From the IMG/VR virus record IMGVR_UViG_3300003873_000032, positions 1 to 36,063 of that record: 36,063 nt of DNA; one strand, given 5' to 3'. Positions 1-7,246 of this stretch are shown in pieces; the first letter of the stretch is position 1; each line of letters starts with the position of its first letter. Made by a program: the position numbers and the translations under genes. The stretch comes from a virus. Under the pieces are notes generated by a model. The model saw only the letters and a list, made by a program, of their open reading frames with translations. It did no database searches and was not told the DNA's origin.

Positions 1-626
1 CCTTGGGACATTAGTACATGGTATAGCTTTAAGTAGAAGTCATGGGTACAAGTTATTTCACCATTTGACATAGCGTTGATATGGTGGATAGCAATTGTTG
101 CTAGCTCTTTATCGTGTAGTTTGCTAGATATAAACCCCTGCATATCTGTAGAGTCAGATACACAGAATGCATCTATGGTTTCTACTATGAGTTTTCTAGC
201 ACTGAAAGATAGAGGTGCAGAGGTATCACTTATAATGTCGCTAGGTACAAGTTGTTCATCAGCAGGGCGTTCAGCGTTAGCTGCAAGAATTTCTCCTACT
301 GCATTAGGAGCAATTGTGTTTAGAGGCTTAACATCTCGTACACCAAAGAAGCCAACTTTTAAGCCATAGTCACGTACAACTGCGTTGTAGGCCATGGAGT
401 GGATTGTTGAGCACTTGATGTTAGTACCTTTGAACTTCTCAGCAGATTCATCAGCTATTTTCTTGTTGTAGGCAAGGTATACACCGGATTCAGGTTGTAG
501 TTCTTTTGCAAGCTCTATTAGTGTAAATGTTTTACCTGCACCAGCAACAGCCTTTATTTTTACTAGAGAGTTGTTGGGGTTTAATACAGCGTCTATAGCA
601 GCCTGCTGTTGGGTTGTTCTTGCCAT
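1..626 (-). CDS. UvrD/Rep-like superfamily I DNA helicase, N-terminal part (runs off the left edge)
   Basis: An open frame of 208 codons starts at ATG 626, behind an AGGAACC SD, and is still open at base 1. Residues 26-33 are a Walker A loop (AVAGAGKT) preceded by a run of glutamines (6-8) resembling a Q motif. LAYNKKIADE (51-60) and STIHSMAY (73-80) match motifs Ia/Ib of UvrD/Rep and phage Dda-type helicases. ATP-driven 3'-5' or 5'-3' unwinding of DNA in replication or repair is the family role. Polarity and full length cannot be judged because the C-terminal motifs lie outside the window. Confidence 0.85.
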   Translation of the reverse strand, partial: MARTTQQQAAIDAVLNPNNSLVKIKAVAGAGKTFTLIELAKELQPESGVYLAYNKKIADESAEKFKGTNIKCSTIHSMAYNAVVRDYGLKVGFFGVRDVKPLNTIAPNAVGEILAANAERPADEQLVPSDIISDTSAPLSFSARKLIVETIDAFCVSDSTDMQGFISSKLHDKELATIAIHHINAMSNGEITCTHDFYLKLYHVLMSQ

Positions 627-667
627 TGGTGGTTCCTGTTGTTAATTGTTATATATTGTTAATATAG

Positions 668-691
668 TAGTAAGACCCAAAGGTCTCACTA
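668..691 (-). terminator. 10-bp intergenic hairpin between the 76-aa gene and the helicase gene
   Basis: On the minus strand TAGTGAGACC and GGTCTTACTA pair (one G-U) around a TTTG loop, just after the stop of the upstream 76-aa gene and about 40 nt before the helicase start. There is no clear uridine run after it, so it could be a weak terminator, an RNase processing site or a stabilising stem rather than a classical intrinsic terminator. Confidence 0.4.
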
Positions 692-695
692 TATG

Positions 696-926
696 TTAAC
701 GAAATCTATTGAGGTTAAGGGCATTGAATACCCAATCAGTATAGAGGCCCTTTAAGGCCTTTTCGTTTTCTAGAGATAGCTTACGCATTGCAGCTTGCAC
801 TTGCAAGGCATGTGCACGAGCTGACTCTTTCTCACTCATTGCTTCAGAGACAGGGATCCCTACCTTACGTAGAGCTATAGCTGTTTGCTCATCCTCTAAA
901 AGTGTAGTGTTGTCACTAGCTGTCAT
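696..926 (-). CDS. small charged protein of unknown function (76 aa)
   Basis: No family is recognised. The start is placed at ATG 926 because GGAAGAAG precedes it and it overlaps the upstream stop by 11 nt. The longer frame back to 965 would add 13 residues inside the previous gene. The product begins MTASDNTTLLEDEQ and looks alpha-helical and rich in Glu, Ala and Lys (residues 15-60), so a coiled or adaptor-like helix is plausible. It lies directly downstream of the MazG-like gene in the same apparent operon. Confidence 0.6.
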   Translation of the reverse strand: MTASDNTTLLEDEQTAIALRKVGIPVSEAMSEKESARAHALQVQAAMRKLSLENEKALKGLYTDWVFNALNLNRFR

Positions 927-1425
927 TAGTTTCTTCTTCCGGTAGTGGGTTAGCACGGTTGTCAAGCAGTACTTGCAAGTCGGCCTCAGGACCTACCCAT
1001 CCATCAGGTTTTAGCTGCTTACCTAGGTCGTCCTTAGGGGCAGCTAATTTACTCATATTAGCAGCATTAACTATTGCAAAGGCTGTATGGATCTGATCAA
1101 CTGATAGACCCATTTTAGCCATTTTACCAATGTTAAATATAGCACCATCTATAGCTTTATCCAGCTCAGCAACCTCACTAGGCATAGGGAGGTTACGATT
1201 TTCTTTAGCAAGTTTAACTTGGTTAAGCAAGCTGAGAGACCAATCGCGAGCAGTTACAGTAGGGGCTTCAGGGTCATCAGGTAAGTTGAAGACGTCTTCG
1301 TAGCCCTCTATAGCCTCTTCTAGGATGTAGGCAGTCTCCACGAAGGAGTCCATGCCTTTGCCTAGGAGACCAGCTTCGTCGTTGAAGGTGTAGATACCTT
1401 GGACTATATCTGGTGAACTAGTCAT
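916..1425 (-). CDS. MazG-like all-alpha NTP pyrophosphohydrolase
   Basis: This 169-aa protein fits the all-alpha NTP-pyrophosphatase superfamily (MazG / phosphoribosyl-ATP pyrophosphohydrolase-like). E36-E37-x-x-E40 supplies the EExxE half of the Mg site. ELDKAIDGAIFN (87-98) supplies the second acidic half (E87, D93), followed by the typical AANMSKL (121-127) and DLGKQLKPDGW (133-143) tail seen in phage members. The expected reaction is NTP or dNTP to NMP plus pyrophosphate, used for pool clean-up or to lower alarmones. The gene overlaps its neighbours on both sides. Fold assignment is good; the substrate is unknown. Confidence 0.75.
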   Translation of the reverse strand: MTSSPDIVQGIYTFNDEAGLLGKGMDSFVETAYILEEAIEGYEDVFNLPDDPEAPTVTARDWSLSLLNQVKLAKENRNLPMPSEVAELDKAIDGAIFNIGKMAKMGLSVDQIHTAFAIVNAANMSKLAAPKDDLGKQLKPDGWVGPEADLQVLLDNRANPLPEEETNDS

Positions 1426-1756
1426 CTAGGAAATCAAAGCTATCTACTATAGCAACAGTAGTAGCCAGCTCCTGAGCATCTTCTATTACTATATCACCAG
1501 TGATTAACTTGTCCAATGTAGAGTGTACAATTATTGCAGCTTTCTCTTTTGCAGTTAATTCATCTAGGTCTATAACTTCTCCATAAGAAGAGTCTGAAGT
1601 GTCTTCAGTATTTGATGCATCAGCTTCGTAGCCTTGCTCATTACTCTCTTCTTCTTCTTCTGTCATGATGTCATCAATTTCTTTAATAGTTAGACCTAGG
1701 TACTTAGCTATTGAGCTTTCTAGTGTGGGGTTCAGGGGTTTTTTATTGAATGCCAT
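1418..1756 (-). CDS. acidic protein of unknown function (112 aa)
   Basis: No family is recognised. It begins MAFNKKPLNPTLESS, has a very acidic middle (a run of five Glu near residue 33, then Ser/Thr/Glu/Asp to about 60), and two likely helices at the C-terminus ending in FDFLDD. A strongly acidic tail suggests binding to a basic partner or DNA mimicry, but that is only inference. The start ATG overlaps the preceding stop as TAATG, and its own end overlaps the MazG-like gene by 8 nt. Confidence 0.65.
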   Translation of the reverse strand: MAFNKKPLNPTLESSIAKYLGLTIKEIDDIMTEEEEESNEQGYEADASNTEDTSDSSYGEVIDLDELTAKEKAAIIVHSTLDKLITGDIVIEDAQELATTVAIVDSFDFLDD

Positions 1757-2079
1757 TAAGGCTCCTTTGTGAATAGGCTGTCAAACTTGGCAGCCATGGT
1801 GTTTAGAGCTTCTCTACCTGTTGGTGGAGGTGAGCCAGGGACTGAGGTGGAGGGTGAAAAGAGTATTACTGGTTTCCATAGGAGGTATAGACTAATGAGG
1901 GTTGCACCAGCAGTTGCTGATACAACACCTAGGACCGAGCCTCCAAATACAACGTTGAGAATTACTAACATTGCAACATCTACACCTACATCGGAGTAGA
2001 GGCCTTTATTGAACTTCATGCGGATGATGATGAACTGGAACAGCACAGCAAACCCTAGGGCTACTACCATAGCACCCAT
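1756..2079 (-). CDS. small membrane protein (107 aa)
   Basis: There are two or three hydrophobic segments: about residues 3-20, 34-52 and 54-72. A polar, proline-rich C-terminus (SPSTSVPGSPPPTG) follows and is probably soluble. No family is recognised. The start overlaps the PhoH stop as TAATG with AAGGAAACC upstream. Its place between PhoH and an acidic protein does not reveal a role. Length and topology would be unusual but not impossible for a holin, and there is no lysis gene nearby to support that. Confidence 0.65.
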   Translation of the reverse strand: MGAMVVALGFAVLFQFIIIRMKFNKGLYSDVGVDVAMLVILNVVFGGSVLGVVSATAGATLISLYLLWKPVILFSPSTSVPGSPPPTGREALNTMAAKFDSLFTKEP

Positions 2080-3461
2080 TAGGTTTCCTTGCTGAATAAC
2101 TTCTCGGCATACTCTGCGAAGTCAGAGCGTACCACTCGTTGGAGTGGCACTACATGTTTGTTGATAGTACCAGTGCTAGTAGCACAGTCGTTGAGTATTA
2201 CGCTGAGGCCATTAGTGAACTTGGTCATATTAGGGTTGTCTATTTGATTGTTAGACCCTACTAGGATGATCTTGCAGTTCTTACCGAAGCGTGTTAGCAC
2301 CTTTTGGAGGGAGGACTTAGACATACCTTGCACTTCATCAATGATGACTACGGTATCGGTGAAGGTACGACCCCTCATGCCAAGGCCTGTTAGGGCAGTG
2401 ATGTTGCAGTCGTCAACGATTTTCTCTATTTGCTCATCAATCTTGGCCTCTAACTCTTGGCCTTTAGCTTTGCCACCTTTGAACTTATTGCGAGCAATGA
2501 AGTCCAATGAGTCGTAGAGAGGATGGAAGTAGATAGAGTTCTTCTCCTCAACCGAACCAGGCAAAAAGCCCACTTCTTCAATAGCTTCAACATCATTGAT
2601 AGATGCCCTGATGTACAGGATGGAGTTATATGGTGACTTAGATTTTACTAGACGTATAGCGTTGGAGAGGGATACAAGAGTTTTACCAGAACCTGCTAAA
2701 GCCTCACATATTATTAAGTCCATTGTAGGATCTTGAATAGCGCGAGAGAGTAGTAGTTGGTCACCGTTAGAGGGGTTGACATCTTGACGACGTAACTCTT
2801 GCTCAGTGTCTTTACCGAGGATGTTGATGACCTCATTATTTATAGAAGCTAACTTAACTTGACTGGAGACTGGAGTCATAAATTTATAGTTGTAGTGTTC
2901 TATAGTGTGGTCAGGATCAACCTCTATTATTGAGCGGTTATGGAGAGTACGGAAAGTGCCCTCAGATACCTCTAGGCATTTAGTGAACTCGTAGTCGACC
3001 TTGTCTACAACTTTGAAGTCACTGACTTCTAAGCCAAAGGACTCAGCACGAATACGACACATTACATCGTTAGAGATGAAGGTAACTGGACGGTAGTCAC
3101 ATGCTTGTAGTTGTAGGGCTACCTCGATGATTTTGCGATCATTGAGGATATTTGGAGCTACATCAGATAGGTCTGGGTATTGCTTGACAGCAATGATCCA
3201 GATATGGGTGTACTCTACCTCGAACTTAGTTATTACTAGGTTCTCTTCCACTGTGCGACCAAGAGGCTTAGCATTAGCTATCATACGGCCAAAAGAACGT
3301 GCCTGGTAGGCAAGTTCACCTAGGCCAGACTTTTTACTGTCAAGCTCATCTATGACGGTCTCAGCTATGCATACGATGGTGTCGTCACCTCCTAGGGAGA
3401 TGAGGTTGTTTACATCGAGTAGTGGGATGTTAGTGTCTACACATAGGTATTGTAAAGACAT
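2079..3461 (-). CDS. phoH: PhoH-like ATPase with N-terminal PIN domain
   Basis: The 460-aa product joins a PIN nuclease-like domain (about 1-150) to a PhoH ATPase domain (about 215-455), the PhoH2-type layout. PIN acidic residues are visible as CVDTN (7-11) and VIDELDSKKSG (37-46). The ATPase has Walker A ALAGSGKT near 254-261, Walker B VVIIDEVQGMS, and a sensor-like IILVGSNNQIDN. Cellular PIN-PhoH proteins unwind and cut RNA. Phage PhoH is common in marine phages, though its role there is unproven. The gene overlaps ClpP upstream (TAATG) with AAAGG as SD. Confidence 0.9.
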   Translation of the reverse strand: MSLQYLCVDTNIPLLDVNNLISLGGDDTIVCIAETVIDELDSKKSGLGELAYQARSFGRMIANAKPLGRTVEENLVITKFEVEYTHIWIIAVKQYPDLSDVAPNILNDRKIIEVALQLQACDYRPVTFISNDVMCRIRAESFGLEVSDFKVVDKVDYEFTKCLEVSEGTFRTLHNRSIIEVDPDHTIEHYNYKFMTPVSSQVKLASINNEVINILGKDTEQELRRQDVNPSNGDQLLLSRAIQDPTMDLIICEALAGSGKTLVSLSNAIRLVKSKSPYNSILYIRASINDVEAIEEVGFLPGSVEEKNSIYFHPLYDSLDFIARNKFKGGKAKGQELEAKIDEQIEKIVDDCNITALTGLGMRGRTFTDTVVIIDEVQGMSKSSLQKVLTRFGKNCKIILVGSNNQIDNPNMTKFTNGLSVILNDCATSTGTINKHVVPLQRVVRSDFAEYAEKLFSKET

Positions 3462-4072
3462 TACTTAGCCTTTCTTTCAGCCTCGATTTCTTCTATTGCA
3501 GCGGTATCTTTGTTACTACGTGCTGTGTAACGAGCTAGAAGCTCTTCTTTACCCATCCAGATATCTTTGCCAGCTATTACAAGTTCCATCTCGTGATCGG
3601 TTAAGAAGCCACCATAGATCTCAGTGAAGGCAATGTTTAGTTGCTCATCAGTGAAGTCAATCTGGGCTTTCATCTCATGGCCTTTACCTTGTGCACCAGA
3701 GCTGTAGTTGTGAATCATGAACTGAATGTAGTTGGCAACTTCTATGGTATCACATGTAAGTGCTATGATAGTTGCAATTGATGCAACAGTACCTGATAGC
3801 TTAGCAGTGACTTTAGCTTTAGAATCTTTTATAGCATCAATTATCATGAAGCCAGAGTCAACGTAGCCACCACCATTATTGATGTGTAGGGTTATTGTAT
3901 CACCTTTATAGGCTTTGTTTAAGATGTTGCATAGTTCGTTATATTCAGATGGAGCCTCAATATTATCTGTTAAGTAAGCATCTGTATGTCGACCACTAGT
4001 TACAATTGGTACATAGTTATCCCATACTGAGTTTTTTGGTGGTGAGCCACCACCTAGTAAAATTTCTTCCAA
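3461..4072 (-). CDS. clpP: ClpP-like serine protease
   Basis: The 203-aa protein has the ClpP fold signatures: NNGGGYVDSG, the nucleophile loop GTVASIATI with S98, the histidine in FMIHNYSSG (H121) and an aspartate in GKDIWMG (D170). Spacing matches the S97/H122/D171 triad of E. coli ClpP. Position 100 is Ala rather than the usual Met/Gly context. It starts with TTG at 4072, behind AAAGGATAACAC. No Clp ATPase is in the window, so it may use a host unfoldase or act alone. Phage ClpP relatives can be prohead proteases, but no capsid genes are near. Confidence 0.85.
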   Translation of the reverse strand: MEEILLGGGSPPKNSVWDNYVPIVTSGRHTDAYLTDNIEAPSEYNELCNILNKAYKGDTITLHINNGGGYVDSGFMIIDAIKDSKAKVTAKLSGTVASIATIIALTCDTIEVANYIQFMIHNYSSGAQGKGHEMKAQIDFTDEQLNIAFTEIYGGFLTDHEMELVIAGKDIWMGKEELLARYTARSNKDTAAIEEIEAERKAK

Positions 4073-4075
4073 GTG

Positions 4076-4426
4076 TTATCCTTTATTGCGCTGTTTATAT
4101 ATCTCAATAGCAGCTTCTATGTAGTACTTAGCCTTTGTAAGGTTACGCAAGTACTCACCGTTGTCATTTAAGCGGTATAGGGCACAGAATGCCTCACCTA
4201 TACCGTGTTCCATGTGTTTGTGGGCAATGATATGAGATAGCTCAGTAGCTCCTTCAGGGAGCTCATAGTAGCTAGTGGTTCCGCCATCTCCGCGAGTAGA
4301 GGAGTTACCCTTGAAAGGGTATCCCTGATTATCTTTAGGAGGTGTTTTACCAATAGCATCTAATACTTTTATAGCCTCTAAAGGTATTGTACAATCAGCG
4401 TTGTTGTTATCTATACAGCTACTCAT
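4076..4426 (-). CDS. DUF3310-like small phage protein (putative)
   Basis: The first ATG (4444) sits directly against AAGGTGG with no spacing, so the start is taken at ATG 4426 (MSSCIDNNN), five bases after GGTGA. ATG 4438 is also possible. The C-terminal half, YYELPEGATELSHIIAHKH through ALYRLNDNGEYLRNLTKAKYYIEAAIE, resembles the DUF3310 / T7 gp1.7-like pattern (His-rich helix, YR, then a Leu/Lys/Ala helix with KAKYY). T7 gp1.7 is a nucleotide kinase, but that activity is not implied here. It overlaps the ligase stop by 8 nt. Confidence 0.55.
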   Translation of the reverse strand: MSSCIDNNNADCTIPLEAIKVLDAIGKTPPKDNQGYPFKGNSSTRGDGGTTSYYELPEGATELSHIIAHKHMEHGIGEAFCALYRLNDNGEYLRNLTKAKYYIEAAIEIYKQRNKG

Positions 4427-5528
4427 TGGCTTCACCATTAGCATCCACCTTGCGGAACATTATACCCACGGGCTTTTGAGGGACGCCATCTTTTGATAGC
4501 ATCTCATACTCTACTTTTAGCCATTTACCTATGTAGTCAGCTGCGTTAGCTGCCATTTCAAGGCGTTCCTCATTAGTACCACGAAGCTTTACCTTGAAGG
4601 TAGACTTGTCACCAGTATGGTTTGAAGTTGCCCAACAAGTGAAGACTACATGGCCGTTCTTGTCGATGCCATAGCTTCTAACTTCAAACTCAGCATCTTG
4701 TGCTAGTTTGTACTTGAAGACGTCTAGTGAACGTGTATTGTACTTGTAGAGGCCTTTGCTGTTACGGATAATGATGCCTTCGTAGCCAGCAGCAACTGCT
4801 TGGCTATGTTGAGCATCAAGCTCATCGTGAGAGGTAGCCATACCTACGTTAATCATAGTGATGCCCTCCATAAGGAAGGTACCGTTAGCAACTTTGCCAT
4901 AGGCATATTCACAACGAGTACGATAGTCACCATTGATTTCAGGGAAGTCAAAGATGTGGAATACTAGCTTATGAGTTAGATCGTTGTGCTTTTTAGTAGC
5001 AGCGGTTATGTCTTGTAGGAACTCACCGTGGATATACATCTCACCATTTAGTGAGGTTGTATCAAGGTAGTGCATGAGGTTGATAACTGAGCTACGTTGG
5101 TGTGGAGGTATAGTGTACTCCTCTCCACCACGAGAGAGTAGTTGCAAGTTTTCGCCGTTGAGGCGATACTCTGCGTTGACACCATTTAGCTTTACAGATG
5201 TGTAGCAAGGGAAGATGATCTTCTTCTTGTGCTTGTGGTAATTGTTGACTTTCATAGGGAGGTTAACAGTTGTTGGAGCTTCTTCAGATGTAGAGTAGCC
5301 AGACTTCTGCTTTTTAGCCCATACAGCTTTAGCCTCAATGATTGCTTGTTCAGCAGCTGTTGTTTCATTGGAGCGTCCAATGTTTTTAGGCTTAGCAGTT
5401 GTTGATTTTGATTGCATCTTACCCATAACTTGTCCCCAAGTTCTGGTATAGGTGTCACCGATGATCTCCATATTGAGGACCTGAGTGGCACCTTTGGAAG
5501 ATGTTTTGTATAGTGTTGGTAATTGCAT
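4419..5528 (-). CDS. ATP-dependent DNA ligase
   Basis: This is a 369-aa phage-type ligase. The N-terminal segment (about 5-80) has the WGR-like pattern seen in several phage ligases (KNIGRSNETT, then EEQA-like and EAKAVWAKK). The nucleotidyltransferase core starts near 105, with motif I K113-L-N-G (the adenylated lysine). Later motifs are NGEMYIHGEF, LVFHIFDF, EGIIIRNS and DVFKYKLAQDAE (motif V), followed by an OB-fold domain to the end. It seals nicks, for example between Okazaki fragments. Motif I has Asn where most DNA ligases have Asp (KxDG). The SD is AAAGGACCTGTCA. Confidence 0.88.
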   Translation of the reverse strand: MQLPTLYKTSSKGATQVLNMEIIGDTYTRTWGQVMGKMQSKSTTAKPKNIGRSNETTAAEQAIIEAKAVWAKKQKSGYSTSEEAPTTVNLPMKVNNYHKHKKKIIFPCYTSVKLNGVNAEYRLNGENLQLLSRGGEEYTIPPHQRSSVINLMHYLDTTSLNGEMYIHGEFLQDITAATKKHNDLTHKLVFHIFDFPEINGDYRTRCEYAYGKVANGTFLMEGITMINVGMATSHDELDAQHSQAVAAGYEGIIIRNSKGLYKYNTRSLDVFKYKLAQDAEFEVRSYGIDKNGHVVFTCWATSNHTGDKSTFKVKLRGTNEERLEMAANAADYIGKWLKVEYEMLSKDGVPQKPVGIMFRKVDANGEANE

Positions 5529-5550
5529 TGACAGGTCCTTTAGTAAGGTA

Positions 5551-5991
5551 CTAGAAAGGTAAAGGGCTAAATTGTATAATTTGCCCTTTCTTTAGAGTAC
5601 ACTCTTCTGAGTTTTTATATAAGATACCTCTTATTGATGACTCTTTTCTGTTGAAAGCTTTTGCTAGTGCAGCTATAGATGTAGTGCCTTCTTCTACCAT
5701 TGCTAGTAGTGTTAGGACCTCTTCACCAGTCCATCTTCTAGATTTAGTAGGTGGTGTTGTAGGAGCAGATGCCTCTGTTGGTATAGGAGTTTCAGCAGGA
5801 GTAGCCTCTGAGAGGCCAGCTATTAGGCGCTTGATTGTATCAGTGCTGTGAGCCCAGTTGCGTAGGCTTAGTAGCTGGTTAGGTGTTAAGTAACCTTTAG
5901 TGTTGAATTGCTTGATGCAGCTAGCATGGAACTCCTCAGAGGGGTCAATAAGTGCAACGTTGTTGTAGTGTAGGTATGTGTTGATATCCAT
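5551..5991 (-). CDS. helix-turn-helix / Myb-SANT-like DNA-binding protein (putative)
   Basis: A 146-aa protein in two parts joined by a Pro/Thr/Ala-rich linker (about 65-85). The C-terminal part, SRRWTGEEVLTLLAMVEEG followed by IAALAKAFNRKESSIRGIL, has the tryptophan and spacing of a SANT/Myb-like or simple HTH domain and probably binds DNA. The N-terminal 60 residues (YLHYNNVALIDPSEEF...) are not recognised. It stands alone between NrdB and ligase with AAGGAAACACA as SD. A regulator of this operon is possible but not shown. Confidence 0.6.
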   Translation of the reverse strand: MDINTYLHYNNVALIDPSEEFHASCIKQFNTKGYLTPNQLLSLRNWAHSTDTIKRLIAGLSEATPAETPIPTEASAPTTPPTKSRRWTGEEVLTLLAMVEEGTTSIAALAKAFNRKESSIRGILYKNSEECTLKKGQIIQFSPLPF

Positions 5992-6000
5992 TGTGTTTCC

Positions 6001-7041
6001 TTAGTTGTTTGTATTGGTAAATCTATCTAAGTCATTCTTAAGAATACCTTTTTGGTATTGATTACTCTTTTGCTCTTGTTGAGCCACAACTTGGTTGCTG
6101 ATATCACGGTAGTGATTAAACCATGTTATGGTGTCATTGGGCTTTACAGGGGTTACATCAATGCCACAATCTCGTAGAGATTTGTTAGCTTGGTACTCTA
6201 TGAAGGCTTCACCTATTGCTTGGTTGTAGCCAGGTATTGATCCATCTTGAAGGAGATATTTGTTCCACTTAAATTCCTCTGAGGTGATACGGGCTACCTC
6301 GTCTTTGATGAATTGAGTAGCCCACTTAGGGTCAACCATTGACTCTTTTATCATTACTTTGATAACGTTACCGTTAGTTGGGTAGTGAACATCCATTTCA
6401 TCCTCAGCAATTTTCTTTAGTAGCATACTGAAGCCGTTGATAGCGTTGCTGTATGCATTGTTGATGCGAAAGGTTACAAAGAAGCTGAAAGGGAACTTGA
6501 TATGCTCTAGCAAGTAAGCTGCAACGATAACTTTGAAGATTGACTTCATGTTGTTACGGTCCAGATTTTCAGCGTAGTCTACTTCTGATGTTAGGCGAGT
6601 TTTGATTACAGGGTCTGTGTAGACGATGTCTATTACTTCTGTAGCCTTGTCACCAAACATCTCCACTAGACCTGTTGAGTAGCTGAGAGCATGAATAGAT
6701 TCATTTTGAGCAATGTATTGGTATAACATTGCAAGTTCAGGGTTGGTTGTACACATTGTAAGGTCGTTGTAGATATTAACAACACCAGAGTCCATTAGGG
6801 ACTGGTAGCCGTTATTAAGTTTGAACATACGTTGTGCAACCTCTGGCATAGTTTTGAAGCCTAGAGAGTCCCCTGAGAAGTCTATCATTTTATCGGTCCA
6901 GAACTTGCCGAAACCAGCTTCGTAGAGGGCCTTGAAGATAGGGTATTGTACGTTGTCAGATCTTAGGAAGACACCTCCAGATAATCCTCCGAAGAGAGGG
7001 TTACTAGTAGGCTTCTCTGATATGTTTAGTATATTACTCAT
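6001..7041 (-). CDS. nrdB: class Ia ribonucleotide reductase, small (radical) subunit
   Basis: About 346 aa. It carries the diiron/tyrosyl radical of class Ia RNR and partners NrdA encoded just upstream. Visible ligands are D84 (SLMDSG), E114 and H117 (NESIHALSY), the radical tyrosine Y121, and E179 (LLEHIKF). The last ligand pair looks altered: IAEDEMDVHYP puts His four residues after the nearest Glu instead of the usual ExxH. The start is taken at ATG 7041, because AAAGG lies six bases before it but directly against the alternative ATG at 7047. Overlap with the upstream 70-aa gene is 8 nt. Confidence 0.92.
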   Translation of the reverse strand: MSNILNISEKPTSNPLFGGLSGGVFLRSDNVQYPIFKALYEAGFGKFWTDKMIDFSGDSLGFKTMPEVAQRMFKLNNGYQSLMDSGVVNIYNDLTMCTTNPELAMLYQYIAQNESIHALSYSTGLVEMFGDKATEVIDIVYTDPVIKTRLTSEVDYAENLDRNNMKSIFKVIVAAYLLEHIKFPFSFFVTFRINNAYSNAINGFSMLLKKIAEDEMDVHYPTNGNVIKVMIKESMVDPKWATQFIKDEVARITSEEFKWNKYLLQDGSIPGYNQAIGEAFIEYQANKSLRDCGIDVTPVKPNDTITWFNHYRDISNQVVAQQEQKSNQYQKGILKNDLDRFTNTNN

Positions 7042-7246
7042 TGCCATCCTTTAATGTTAATTTGCCATTTAATGCATCCTCAGCAGCCTCATGTAAATCA
7101 CCATATTTGTATATTAGGTTACTTAGATTTGGTAACCTTGTGCGTATAGTACGAACTATGCCTTGGGAATCATCAAAGTCTATACATAGGGTTAGAGGAT
7201 GTTGAATAAGCCTAAACTTATAATGAGGCTTTTCAAGCTTAATCAT
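7034..7246 (-). CDS. small protein of unknown function between nrdA and nrdB (70 aa)
   Basis: A compact 70-aa product beginning MIKLEKPHYKFRLIQHPL, with a hydrophobic core and an acidic patch (CIDFDDSQG). No cysteine pair resembling NrdH glutaredoxin (CxxC) is present, so it is not the redox partner often found here. It overlaps the nrdA stop as ATGA and the nrdB start by 8 nt, so it is translated within the reductase operon. A role in reductase regulation is only guilt by association. Confidence 0.65.
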   Translation of the reverse strand: MIKLEKPHYKFRLIQHPLTLCIDFDDSQGIVRTIRTRLPNLSNLIYKYGDLHEAAEDALNGKLTLKDGNE

